A stretch of 64,000 nucleotides of DNA from Corallococcus caeni (lineage in GTDB: Bacteria > Myxococcota > Myxococcia > Myxococcales > Myxococcaceae), in the NCBI RefSeq assembly GCF_036245865.1, contig NZ_BTTW01000002.1, positions 1,116,001 through 1,180,000 of the forward strand, in the 5' to 3' direction. Of this stretch, positions 1 through 8,118 are shown one piece after another. Below the pieces are notes generated by a model. The model was not told the DNA's origin. It was given only the letters and a program-made list of their open reading frames with translations, and did not search any database. The translations under genes and the position numbers were made by a program. Within the stretch, counting starts at the first letter, position 1. Every line of letters begins with the position of its first letter.

Positions 1-74
1 CAGATGGCGTCAGTTTGGGCGGCCACGTTCTGTGCGAACTCCTCGACGAGGTTCTGACGGTCTTCTGTCACCAT
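1..74 (-). CDS. N-terminus of a small protein, possibly DUF2019-like (runs off the left edge)
   Basis: Only the first 24 codons are inside the window, starting at the ATG complementary to 72-74. The visible N-terminus reads MVTEDRQNLVEEF and then AQNVAAQTDAI. The LVEEFA segment resembles the LVAAFAKAAE segment of the DUF2019 protein at 4739-5116, so this may be another small immunity-type protein, but the similarity is short. A weak GGAAC stands upstream as a possible ribosome site. Roughly 125 bases without a gene separate it from the DUF2381 gene on the same strand. Confidence 0.4.
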   Translation of the reverse strand, partial: MVTEDRQNLVEEFAQNVAAQTDAI

Positions 75-201
75 GGTCCGTTCCGAATGTTGTCCATTGC
101 GCGCAGCCCGAGTGCCGCGTCGAACTCGTCGTCTTCGGTGCTGACGCTTCGGTGTCTTTCGCCGGAAGCGTCAGGAAGGCGGCAGCCGGGTGCGGCAGTG
201 A

Positions 202-1113
202 CTACGGGAACGTCACGTTGCCCAGCGTGACGGTGCGCGGCCCGTCCTCCCAGAGCTTCAAGGAGAACGGTCCCTGGACACCGGCCTCCGGAGCCTCGGC
301 CTCGACCACGATGCTTCGGGACTCATCCAAGGGAGTGGATGGCTGCTGCCAGATGCGGAGCACCTTCAATTCCGCTCCTGTCCTGCTCCGTAGTGTCACC
401 CCCTTCGGGCTCCAGAGGTGCGCACCCGCCTTCGTCGCCAACTGGACGACCACGGCAACAGCCGTCTTGGCGCGGTAGGTGGTGACGGAGATCGCCTCCA
501 GGGCATTTCCAGCCAACCGGGGAATGTCTTTGGTCACGACGCGCCCCGCAACGCCGTGCTCATCCAGGGTTCCAGTGGAGAGGAGTCCCGCCAGCCCGGG
601 TGGGGCCTCATGCTCGGCCACCAACCGTGAGTTCTCGTCCTGGCAGCGCTCCAACTCCGCACGGACCTCCCGGGTCTCTTGTTGATAGGTCTCGATCGTC
701 CGCTTCTCGCGAAAGATCTCAACGAGGGGTTCCGCCTTCGCGGGATGCACCCGGAGGAGAAAGGACGCACTGACCGGTGCCGCGCCATCTCTGAATCGCA
801 CGACGAGCCGGAAGCGCTCGCCAGGGGCCACACGCGAAGACGGAACCAGGCGGAGGGTAGCCTGGCCGATGTCCACCAGCGAGAAGCGCTCCCGCCCTTC
901 CAATTCGATGCCGTCACGCATCAGGTCCGAGTCGAAATAGAGCCCCGTGGAGAGCCCTGCGCTGACCGCGATCTCCGCGATGGATGGACTCCCGTCAGGG
1001 GCCAGTTCAATCCGCCGGGCGCCCGGCACGGAGGCTGGGAACTCGGATTGAGCGAATGCTGCCGCACTCGCGAGCAGAAGTCCCAGGAGGACAGCCGTGG
1101 ATGAAGAGGGCAC
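202..1113 (-). CDS. DUF2381-family secreted protein
   Basis: This 303-residue protein has a cleavable-looking signal peptide (TAVLLGLLLASAAAFAQ) followed by a mainly beta region and a short charged helical stretch near residues 140-170 (RTIETYQQETREVRAELERC). The overall pattern matches the DUF2381 family, a set of paralogues first recognised in Myxococcus xanthus whose biochemical role is unknown. I chose the GTG at 1113 because GGGAG lies about ten bases upstream and the signal peptide follows at once; a TTG at 1134 is also in frame. It lies 26 bases after the kinase gene on the same strand and is almost certainly co-transcribed with it. Kinase plus DUF2381 is a recurring pair in these bacteria, which suggests a surface or periplasmic partner of the kinase, but that is inference. 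Confidence 0.8.
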   Translation of the reverse strand: MPSSSTAVLLGLLLASAAAFAQSEFPASVPGARRIELAPDGSPSIAEIAVSAGLSTGLYFDSDLMRDGIELEGRERFSLVDIGQATLRLVPSSRVAPGERFRLVVRFRDGAAPVSASFLLRVHPAKAEPLVEIFREKRTIETYQQETREVRAELERCQDENSRLVAEHEAPPGLAGLLSTGTLDEHGVAGRVVTKDIPRLAGNALEAISVTTYRAKTAVAVVVQLATKAGAHLWSPKGVTLRSRTGAELKVLRIWQQPSTPLDESRSIVVEAEAPEAGVQGPFSLKLWEDGPRTVTLGNVTFP

Positions 1114-1139
1114 TTGGCGGTGTCTCCCGGGCAAGCCTG

Positions 1140-2948
1140 CTACTCGAACTCATGCACCGCTTTCACACGCACCGTGGTGAAGACCCGGGCGCTCGACGTT
1201 GAGTCGTCTCCAGGCTCCCTCGGCATGCCCCGGCCTCCCTCCTCCGCGAAGACCTCCAGACACACGGGGAAGCTGTCGCCTGGCTTGGTCACCGCCCATG
1301 TCAGGCGCCCATAGACGCGATCCCTCACGATGAGCCGGCCTGACAGTGCCGTCCCGCTGTGCAGGTCTCCCACTCTCTCTCCCAGGAGAAGTTGGGCGGG
1401 ACCTTCCGACACCGACATGATGCGCGGATGGGAGAAGTCGAAGACCGCGATGTATTGGTCCCCCATCCTGATGCCCCGTTCCTGCATCGCCTTCACTGCT
1501 CCGATGGGGCAGGGCTCGGGCGGAGGAGGAGGGCGCACCTGCGGGCCGGGGCAGGCCATCAAGGCCGTGCAGGCCGCCGTGCCTGCCGCGCGGGTCATGA
1601 CGCTCCGGACCTTCCTCACGGGCTTCGAGGGGAGCGGAAGGGAGGGAGTCTCTGGCGTCTGCGTCGTCACGGTGGCTGCGACCTCCTGGTGCGTCGCGGG
1701 AAGGGCGACGGCCGCGGCGGTGGCCTCTGGCCCGCTGGGAGCCGCAGCCCGGTCAGATTGAGGCGACTTGTCAGTGGGCGCTACTTCCTGACGAAGCGGG
1801 ACCGCCTCGGGAGCATGCGAAGTCCCATGCATCCGCACCGCTCCTGCCGCGACCATTGCCAGGACCATGGCCATCGCGGTCCATGCTCGGAAGGCTCGCG
1901 GTCTCGCCCTCACCCGTGTCGGGGCTCCGGCAGGCATCGGTGGCGCCTCCGGCTCCGCGCGTGCACCCCGCCGCGGCCGATGCCTCGGCCGGTTCATCCA
2001 CTTCTCGAAGCTGTCCTGTTGGCCCTGCGTCGTCGCGGTGTCTTCACCGAACGCGTCGCACAGGGGCACGTCCCACGCCGCGTCCGCGCCCCGCAGCGCC
2101 TCCTCCAGCGCGGCGATGACGGCGAGGGCATCCGGTGTGCGCGCCTCGGGTGTCTTCTCGAGCAGCCGCATGCACACGTCGCTCAACGCCCGCGGCACGC
2201 GTTCGTTCTCGTCGCACGGCGGCGTGGGCGTCTGGGTGAGCACGGCCTCGATGAACGCCGCGTCATCCTCGCCATCGAAGGGCTTGTGCCCCGTCAGCAG
2301 CCAGTAGAGGACGACGCCCAACGCCCACAGGTCATCCGGAGCGCTCGCCGCATAGCGGGCACCCAGGACTCGCGCGTGCTGCCGGAAGTACCGCCACGCC
2401 TCGGGAGCGCGGTACTCCGGCGTGCCGGGTGGAAGGATGTCCTCCGTCAGGCCCCGTGCGCCCGTGTAGTCGCCAATCCCGAAGTCCACCAGCTTGGCCA
2501 GACCGTCCGAGGCGCGCACCATGACGTTGGCCTCCTTCACGTCCCGGTGCAGTACCCCCGCCGCGTGCGTCGCCGCGAGCGCCCGCGCCACGTCCAGCAC
2601 GGCTCGCGCCACCCGCCGCGCGGACGGATTCTCCGCGTCCGCCCATGCGTCCAACGGGCGCCCGTCCACGTACTCCATGACGATGAGCGCGAAGCGCGGC
2701 TCGCCCGGTGGCCACAGCCCGTAGCCCTGAAGTCCCACGACGTGGGGGTGGCGCAGCTTCAGGAGGATGGAGACCTCGCGCTCCACCCGCTCCCCGACAC
2801 GCGGCAGGTGCAGCAGCTTCAACGCGAAGGGCCTTCCCGCGTTGCGTGCGAGGTACACCGTGCCGAAGCCGCCTTGTCCCAGCTGGCGCTCCACCGTGTA
2901 GCCCAGCACCTCGGCCCCGGGCACCAGGAGGGCGGGGGGCGGCCTCAC
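1140..2948 (-). CDS. membrane Ser/Thr protein kinase with myxobacterial C-terminal domain
   Basis: A 602-residue eukaryote-like kinase. The glycine loop LGQGGFG is at 23-29, the ATP-binding Lys at 44, the catalytic loop HRDVKEANV at 134-142 and DFG at 155-157, so it should be active. A proline-rich linker leads to one membrane helix near residue 360 (MAMVLAMVAAGAVRM). After it comes a second stretch rich in Pro and then a domain of about 120 residues with GIRMGDQYIAVFDF and VCLEVFAE, typical of the extracytoplasmic tails of myxobacterial kinases. Translation probably starts at the GTG at 2948, which has AAGGAAGG just upstream. The DUF2381 gene follows closely. A small XRE regulator gene diverges 117 bases away. 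Targets are not evident. Confidence 0.9.
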   Translation of the reverse strand: MRPPPALLVPGAEVLGYTVERQLGQGGFGTVYLARNAGRPFALKLLHLPRVGERVEREVSILLKLRHPHVVGLQGYGLWPPGEPRFALIVMEYVDGRPLDAWADAENPSARRVARAVLDVARALAATHAAGVLHRDVKEANVMVRASDGLAKLVDFGIGDYTGARGLTEDILPPGTPEYRAPEAWRYFRQHARVLGARYAASAPDDLWALGVVLYWLLTGHKPFDGEDDAAFIEAVLTQTPTPPCDENERVPRALSDVCMRLLEKTPEARTPDALAVIAALEEALRGADAAWDVPLCDAFGEDTATTQGQQDSFEKWMNRPRHRPRRGARAEPEAPPMPAGAPTRVRARPRAFRAWTAMAMVLAMVAAGAVRMHGTSHAPEAVPLRQEVAPTDKSPQSDRAAAPSGPEATAAAVALPATHQEVAATVTTQTPETPSLPLPSKPVRKVRSVMTRAAGTAACTALMACPGPQVRPPPPPEPCPIGAVKAMQERGIRMGDQYIAVFDFSHPRIMSVSEGPAQLLLGERVGDLHSGTALSGRLIVRDRVYGRLTWAVTKPGDSFPVCLEVFAEEGGRGMPREPGDDSTSSARVFTTVRVKAVHEFE

Positions 2949-3065
2949 GACGTCCTTCCTTCAAGCTCCCGTGGCACTTGCATGCGGTCTCCTCCCAACA
3001 GGGGCCGCACGCCATCCGGGTGCGAGGGTCCGGGGCGGGCATCTCGGATACGCTGCGCGCCCTCC

Positions 3066-3428
3066 ATGAATGAAGAACTCGGCATCACCATTGGCATGGC
3101 GGCACGCGCCGCCCGCGAGCATCTGGGACTGACGCAGGCCGAAGTCGCCGAGCGCATTGGACTGGTGCACCCCGTCTACAGCCGCCTGGAGCGCGGCAAG
3201 ATGTTGCCCAGCGTCCCGTCCCTCTACCGCCTCTGCCAGGAGCTGCGCGTCTCCCCCGAAACCATGCTGGGCCTGACGCCGGAGGGGGCCGTGCGCAAGG
3301 GCCGGAAGCCCGCGCCCCGGGAAGACGGCGACGCGCCGGACCTGCGGCGCCTCCTGCACCTGGCGCGCAAGCTGGACGCGGAGAAGCTGGACGCCCTCCT
3401 GCACGTCGCCTCCGTGCTGGCACGCTGA
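3066..3428 (+). CDS. XRE-family transcriptional regulator
   Basis: A 120-residue protein with an N-terminal helix-turn-helix of the Cro/CI (XRE) type at about residues 8-65 (LGLTQAEVAERIG, then YSRLERGKMLPSVPSLYRL). A charged linker with GRKPAPREDG and a helical tail LRRLLHLARKLDAEKLDALL follow; the tail may dimerise. The ATG at 3066 is the first start that keeps the whole domain. It diverges from the Ser/Thr kinase gene at 2948, so the 117-base gap could hold a shared control region, though I see no convincing palindrome there. A convergent pseudokinase gene ends 7 bases downstream. Confidence 0.85.
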   Translation: MNEELGITIGMAARAAREHLGLTQAEVAERIGLVHPVYSRLERGKMLPSVPSLYRLCQELRVSPETMLGLTPEGAVRKGRKPAPREDGDAPDLRRLLHLARKLDAEKLDALLHVASVLAR

Positions 3429-3434
3429 AAGGCG

Positions 3435-4607
3435 CTACTTCTTCCCCAGGCCCTCGAGTTCGTGTTGCTCCAGCCCCTCCGGGAAGAGGCCGCCCTCGCC
3501 AAACTCCACCACGTCCCGGAGCACACCGCCGTCCGCCAGCAGCCGCGCGGCTTCGTTGGCGGCCTCCTGGCGGCCGTAGCCCGGGTGCCTCCTGACGAGC
3601 GCCGTGCGCAGGACGTCACGCAGGTCCGCCGCCGTGGCGATCCTCTCCTCGGGATTGGAGCGCAGGGCCGCGTGCAGCAGTTGCTTCACGTCCGGAGAGA
3701 GCCGCTCGACCGCCGCCTCGACCTCCGCGGGGCCGAAGCTGGCCAGCAGCACCCGCATCTGCGTCAGCGGCAGCGAGGGGAGGACCTCCACCCGCAGCGG
3801 GCTCAGGCTGGTGGTTGGCCGGGGCACGTCCTGCACGTCGAAGGGATGCTTGCCGGTGAAGAGCTCCACCAGCAGCACGCCCAGGCTGAAGACGTCGGAG
3901 CGCGGCGTCAGCGGCAGCCGCTCCAGGTATTCGGGTGAGGCATAGGCCACGTCACCCCGGACGAGGGTCGCGGGCGATTCCTCGCGCCCAATCACCAGCG
4001 AGTAGGCCGCGCCGAAGTTCATGAGCTTCACCTCTCCGTGCGCCCCCACGTAGACGTGCCGGGGATTGACGTCGCGGTGGATGATTCCCAGAGGCTTGCC
4101 CCCGTCGTCCGTCAGGGTGTGCGCATGGTCCAGCGCCTCGGCGAGCTCCGCCCCCACGTAGAGGGCGAAGGCCTCGGAGACGGGCTGGCCGCGCGCCACG
4201 CTCGCACTCACCAGCGTCTCCAGGGAGGGGCCGTCCACGTACTCCATGACCACGTGCAGCGCGTCCCGATGCACCTTGCGGTGGAACACCTGGGCGATGG
4301 CGGGGTGATGGAGGCGGAAGGCCAGCTGGATCTCCTCTCCCAGGCGGGTGCGGCGCAGCGTGGTGGAGGGGTTGGCCAGCCGCCGCACGAGGCAGAGCCC
4401 TGGCAGGGTGTCCCCGCGCTCCGGGTGGCGACGGGCGAGCATCAGCAGCTCCCCTGTCTGCATCCGCACCAGCTCGCGAAGGGCCTCGTAGCGAACGCCG
4501 TCGATGGTGAAGAGCGGCCAGGGCTGGCCCGGTGTTGCCAGGAAGGCACCGAGGCGCGGTGCCGGCTTGGGGTGCGCTGGCGCTCCGGCAGGGGTGGACG
4601 TGGACAT
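3435..4607 (-). CDS. Ser/Thr kinase-like protein, probable pseudokinase
   Basis: This 390-residue protein has the kinase fold signature (MEYVDGPSLETLV, IIHRDVNPRHVYV, YASPEYLERLPLTPRSDVFSLGVLLVEL) but lacks key residues. The metal-binding DFG is NFG at 197-199. The strand that should carry the ATP-anchoring Lys reads LCLVRRL at 71-77, with Arg in its place. There is no recognisable glycine-rich loop before it. HRD at 177-179 is kept. Catalysis is therefore doubtful and a scaffold or sensor role is more likely. I prefer the ATG at 4607 to the upstream in-frame ATG at 4775, because the extra 56 residues are Arg-rich and overlap the neighbouring DUF2019 gene. No transmembrane segment is obvious. 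Confidence 0.8.
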   Translation of the reverse strand: MSTSTPAGAPAHPKPAPRLGAFLATPGQPWPLFTIDGVRYEALRELVRMQTGELLMLARRHPERGDTLPGLCLVRRLANPSTTLRRTRLGEEIQLAFRLHHPAIAQVFHRKVHRDALHVVMEYVDGPSLETLVSASVARGQPVSEAFALYVGAELAEALDHAHTLTDDGGKPLGIIHRDVNPRHVYVGAHGEVKLMNFGAAYSLVIGREESPATLVRGDVAYASPEYLERLPLTPRSDVFSLGVLLVELFTGKHPFDVQDVPRPTTSLSPLRVEVLPSLPLTQMRVLLASFGPAEVEAAVERLSPDVKQLLHAALRSNPEERIATAADLRDVLRTALVRRHPGYGRQEAANEAARLLADGGVLRDVVEFGEGGLFPEGLEQHELEGLGKK

Positions 4608-4738
4608 GACTCCTCGATGGCCAGGTGTCGGCGCGACGGCGCCACCCGGGAGTCTGGGCACGGTGAACCTGAAAAGTCCACAGGCTTTGGACTTGAAAGG
4701 TGATGTCCGGAGAATGCTGGCGGAGCGGGTGGCTTCGT

Positions 4739-5116
4739 TCAGTCTTCCGTGAACTTCAGATTCCCTGCCCTCCACTCACTGAGCGTCATCTCGGCATCGA
4801 GCCTCAGGACGCTCGCGGGGCCCTGGGACAACCGCTCCAGTTCCGCTTCCGCGAGCACAGGGGCGAACTCCAGGGCATGGGATGCAGCCCAGAGTCGCAC
4901 CCGAGGGTTGCTGTCTTGCAGCAGTTCCGTGAGGGCCGAACGTCCAGCCTCTCCCCGGGTCCTCAGCTCCCGCCCTGCTGCGCTGAGCTTGACGTATTGC
5001 GCGTTGGCCGCGCGGTGAGCGCCTTCAATGGACGCCTGTCCATGCAGCTCCGCTGCCTTCGCGAAGGCTGCCACCAGTTCGTGAATGGACGCCTGCTTCA
5101 ATGACTCATGCTTCAT
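4739..5116 (-). CDS. DUF2019-type protein, putative immunity protein
   Basis: A 125-residue, mostly helical protein with the DUF2019 pattern: an N-terminal helix (ELVAAFAKAAELHGQASI), a second helix (NAQYVKLSAAGRELRTRG), then a HEAT-like pair (LLQDSNPRVRLWAASHALEF and PASVLRLDAEMTLSEWRAG). It begins inside the stop codon of the toxin-like gene upstream (ATGA at 5113-5116), so translation of the two is coupled. Small DUF2019 proteins next to lipoprotein toxins in myxobacteria are usually regarded as immunity proteins. Neutralisation of the adjacent C-terminal nuclease is inferred from that arrangement. Confidence 0.8.
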   Translation of the reverse strand: MKHESLKQASIHELVAAFAKAAELHGQASIEGAHRAANAQYVKLSAAGRELRTRGEAGRSALTELLQDSNPRVRLWAASHALEFAPVLAEAELERLSQGPASVLRLDAEMTLSEWRAGNLKFTED

Positions 5117-6621
5117 GGAGTGACCCCGAAGTCACGGAGGGCTTTCAGACCGAATGCTCGCTGTGCCTCGAATGATTGAGTGCTGAGCCATGCACGTACG
5201 GTCTTGCCTTGCGAAAAGGAACGAATCGAGGAGTAGAACCCGCTGATCTGCCGGTGGGCGGCCTCACTCAATGGGATGACGTTCTCCGTGTTGTGGAGCG
5301 CCTGTGGCCCGAAGCGCGCCACGTTCCCATCGGTCTGCTCCACGATGTGGTGCCACTCCTTCCCATTCCCCGCCGGCCCCATGGCCTGCTTGAACGACTT
5401 GAAGGACGAATAGCCCCTGGGCCCGTTCGGTGGCGAAGCACCCTGCGAACCGCCACCGCTTCCGCCACCCGAGCCTGAATCATCAACGCGTTGGAGGATG
5501 ATGGCCGCACCGGGAGCGCCGCTCAACACCGCCGCTGTACGCCCGACTGGTACTGAAACCCGTTCCAGCACCAGTGCGCCCTCTGCTGAAAGCGACAGCA
5601 CGGGCAGAGTGGCCTCAGCGCCCGATGCCAGCCCCTTCAGCGTCCGAGTCGTGGCCGATGCCGAGCCCCAGGTGACGAGCACCCCCGTCGTCAGCCGGGC
5701 CGCCTCGCGGATCTGCTCGCCGGCCGTCATGTACTGGAAGCGCTCCCAGTACTCGGGCGATGACTCGATGAGGGCCACGACGCCCGCCGGGAGGTGGCGC
5801 AGTCCCGCGATGCTGTCCGCAGGACGGGAGAGGAGTTGCCCCAGCGCGTGGTACAGCTCCACGAAGGCGTCCTCCGCGCCATCCAGCGAGCGGCCGAGGA
5901 CGTCCGCATCGTCGTACACCTCGGCCAGGGGGCGCGGGTCCGATGCCTGGAGCTGGGCATCGACCTGACGGAAGACGCCGCCCTTGGCGCTGTAGAAGCG
6001 CCCCAGTTCGAAGTTGCCCGCGCGGAAGGCTCCGTTCCTCCACTCAATCGTGGCGACCTTCTGCTGCGTGCGCCCGTTGAGCGCCCACGCGAGGTAGCCG
6101 TCCGGCCGCAGCACCGCCACCTGCTCGCGGGCGAAGCGCGCCACCCGCCGCCCCATCTCCTCGCGAGAGACCTCGCCGCGCTCCAACACCTCCCGCATCA
6201 GGAAGCCCGCGGCCATGCGGGGCGGAAAGGTGCCGAGCGTCACCGGCTTCTCCATCAACCGGCCCAGCACCTCCACCGCGTCGTCCGGAGTGAAGGGATT
6301 GCGGCGCAGGGGGAGTTCCTCCACGTCCTCCAGGCCAGCACGCACCAGCAACTTCTCGAAGGTGTCCACATCCATCAGGCCCAGCTCCAGGGCCTCCCGC
6401 GACAGCTTCCCGGGAGGAGTCAGGAGGACCGTCCCCATCGGCATGCGGACGGATTGACGCCGGTGAAGTCGTTGAGTGCCCTCCTCCTCGTCGGACGCGT
6501 CTGACACATGGGCGGCGCGCTGCCGGAGGACCCGTGAACCACCTCGGGTGGCAGAAGTCTCCACGCCCGCGCAGCCCACCATCAACAAGGCCGCGAACAG
6601 CGCCACGACACTCACGCGCAT
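5113..6621 (-). CDS. Sit-like lipoprotein polymorphic toxin with C-terminal HNH-like nuclease
   Basis: A 502-residue lipoprotein. The signal peptide ends in the lipobox LMVGC, with the lipidated Cys at 17. A long alpha-rich carrier region follows, then a Gly/Ser linker (GSGGGSGGGSQG) near residue 400 and a C-terminal module of about 85 residues. The module has EWHHIVEQ, LHNTENVIPL and a later His (AAHRQISGFY), the layout of HNH/AHH-type toxin nucleases. The start at 6621 has GGAGGTGG eight bases upstream. The gene overlaps the DUF2019 gene by ATGA. Lipoprotein toxins of this build (SitA) are known in Myxococcus to pass between kin by outer-membrane exchange; assignment to that class is inferred from the lipobox, carrier and partner gene. 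No SitB-like gene is seen upstream. Confidence 0.75.
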   Translation of the reverse strand: MRVSVVALFAALLMVGCAGVETSATRGGSRVLRQRAAHVSDASDEEEGTQRLHRRQSVRMPMGTVLLTPPGKLSREALELGLMDVDTFEKLLVRAGLEDVEELPLRRNPFTPDDAVEVLGRLMEKPVTLGTFPPRMAAGFLMREVLERGEVSREEMGRRVARFAREQVAVLRPDGYLAWALNGRTQQKVATIEWRNGAFRAGNFELGRFYSAKGGVFRQVDAQLQASDPRPLAEVYDDADVLGRSLDGAEDAFVELYHALGQLLSRPADSIAGLRHLPAGVVALIESSPEYWERFQYMTAGEQIREAARLTTGVLVTWGSASATTRTLKGLASGAEATLPVLSLSAEGALVLERVSVPVGRTAAVLSGAPGAAIILQRVDDSGSGGGSGGGSQGASPPNGPRGYSSFKSFKQAMGPAGNGKEWHHIVEQTDGNVARFGPQALHNTENVIPLSEAAHRQISGFYSSIRSFSQGKTVRAWLSTQSFEAQRAFGLKALRDFGVTP

Positions 6622-6750
6622 CGTCCACCTCCGGGGAGCCCACCTGGGAGGGCGGACACCCTGGATGCTTCCACCCCGGTCCGACATGACGACGGCATTG
6701 GAATGCGGTAGCGGGAGGCTACCGCGTCACGGTGTCAGGGAGACGTCTCC

Positions 6751-7308
6751 TTAGAGCGACGGCGCGAGCAGCACGACGGAGTAGCCCACCGCCGTGCGTG
6801 CGCCGGGGTTCTCGTACGAGTGCTTCTGGTCTCCCCGGAAGACGACGACGTCGCCTGCCTCCAGCACGAAGCGCTCACCGCTGGCCACCAGCGCCAGGGT
6901 TCCGGACTCGCAGGCCAGGTATTCGCGCGTGCCGGGCGTGTGGGGGACTCCGGTGATGCGCGCCCTGGCCGGCAGCTCCAGCCGGTCGAACTCCATGCCC
7001 GGCAGCGGATCCGGCAGGAGCTTTCGCAGGAAGGCCGCGCCCCGCTGACGCACCGGCAGGCTGTCGCGCCGGTAGTGCCGGGCGCTCGCCTTGGGCCGGG
7101 CCAGCAGCTCCTCCAGGGACACCTGCAGCGCCCCCGCCACCCGGTGCAGCACCGACAGCGTCGGGTTCGCCGCGCCGGACTCCAGATGCGCCCAGGTGGC
7201 CCGGGGCACGCCCGCCAGCTTCGCCAGCTGCACCTGCGTGGCGCCTCGTGTCTCCCGCAGGGTTCGCAGGTTGCGCGCCAGCCTGCCCGGAAGGTCCTCT
7301 TCGCTCAT
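6751..7308 (-). CDS. XRE-cupin transcriptional regulator
   Basis: A 185-residue regulator with an N-terminal XRE helix-turn-helix (ATQVQLAKLAGVPRATWAHL at about 23-42) and a C-terminal cupin beta-barrel (FDRLELPARARITGVPHTPG, then GERFVLEAGDVVVFRGDQKH). Proteins of this design bind a small ligand in the cupin and usually repress a nearby or divergent operon. The start at 7308 fits the domain boundary. It diverges from the SDR/QueA-like operon with 87 bases between, and a perfect 14-base palindrome lies in that gap, which suggests it controls both directions. The ligand is unknown. Confidence 0.85.
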   Translation of the reverse strand: MSEEDLPGRLARNLRTLRETRGATQVQLAKLAGVPRATWAHLESGAANPTLSVLHRVAGALQVSLEELLARPKASARHYRRDSLPVRQRGAAFLRKLLPDPLPGMEFDRLELPARARITGVPHTPGTREYLACESGTLALVASGERFVLEAGDVVVFRGDQKHSYENPGARTAVGYSVVLLAPSL

Positions 7309-7321
7309 GCGCTGGCATTCT

Positions 7322-7335
7322 GCCAATGCATTGGC
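7322..7335. promoter_or_regulatory. perfect 14-base palindrome, putative operator
   Basis: GCCAATGCATTGGC reads identically on both strands. It sits in the 87-base gap between the divergent XRE-cupin regulator (start 7308) and the SDR gene (start 7396), 14 bases from the regulator's start codon. Just to its left is a weaker inverted repeat, GGCATTCTGCC. This is where an autoregulatory XRE dimer would be expected to bind. Binding is inferred, not shown. Confidence 0.5.
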
Positions 7336-7395
7336 GTCCCTGCCATCCCGTCGGAGCCCTTCGGCTATCCCTTCTTCCCAAGGAGGAGCAAAGCC

Positions 7396-8118
7396 ATGGA
7401 CATACAGAATCAAGCAGTGCTGGTGACGGGCGCGAGCCGGGGACTGGGCCGGGCCTTGATGGAGGCCTTCGCCCGGCGGGGCGCCCGGGTGGTGGGCGTC
7501 GCGCGCGACGCGAAGGCGCTGGACGCGGCGGTGGCGCCCTTGAAGGCGCGGGGGCTGGCGGTGCACGCGCTCGCCTTCGACGTGGGGGACAAGCAGGCCA
7601 TCTACCCGCTGGTGGGCGCGGCCACCGCGCTGGTGGGCCCGCTGGACGTGCTGGTGAACAACGCGAGCACCCTGGGCCCCACGCCGCTCCCGCTCCTGCT
7701 GGACACGGCGTGCGAGGACGTGTCGCAGGTGCTGGAGGTCAACCTGCTCGGGCCCTTCCGGCTGACGAAGGCCGTGGCGGGGAGCATGGTGGTCCGGGGC
7801 CGCGGCCTCATCCTCAATGTCACCTCCGACGCCGCCGTGTCCGCCTATCCCCGCTGGGGCGCCTACAGCGTGTCGAAGGCCGCGCTGGAGCACCTGACGC
7901 GCATCTGGGCCGCGGAGTTCGAGGGCAGCGGCGTGCGCCTGCTCACCGTGGACCCTGGTGACATGGACACGCGCATGCACGCCGACGCGCTCCCGGACGC
8001 CGACCCCGCGACGCTGGCGAAGCCGGAGGCCGTGGCCGCGCGCATCCTCGCGCTCGTGGAGGCCCGCGACACCGCCTCCGGTCAGCGCTTCGAGGCCGCG
8101 AAATGGGAGGCCGCATGA
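7396..8118 (+). CDS. SDR-family NAD(P)-dependent oxidoreductase
   Basis: A 240-residue short-chain dehydrogenase/reductase. It has the cofactor motif TGASRGLG at 12-19, NNAS after the fourth strand, the catalytic Ser in LILNVTSDAA and the YSVSK active-site tetrad (Tyr and Lys). Arg residues after the first glycine motif suggest a preference for NADP. The ATG at 7396 has AAGGAGGAG upstream. The next gene starts within its stop codon (ATGA at 8115-8118), so the SDR and the QueA-like protein form a tightly coupled operon divergent from an XRE-cupin regulator. The substrate cannot be read from the sequence. Confidence 0.9.
   Translation: MDIQNQAVLVTGASRGLGRALMEAFARRGARVVGVARDAKALDAAVAPLKARGLAVHALAFDVGDKQAIYPLVGAATALVGPLDVLVNNASTLGPTPLPLLLDTACEDVSQVLEVNLLGPFRLTKAVAGSMVVRGRGLILNVTSDAAVSAYPRWGAYSVSKAALEHLTRIWAAEFEGSGVRLLTVDPGDMDTRMHADALPDADPATLAKPEAVAARILALVEARDTASGQRFEAAKWEAA

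Noticed and set aside
1359..3062. The upstream part of a 689-residue plus-strand frame ending in the XRE domain
   Set aside because: Only the part from ATG 3066 has protein character. The rest is antisense to the Ser/Thr kinase and is Arg/His-rich noise.
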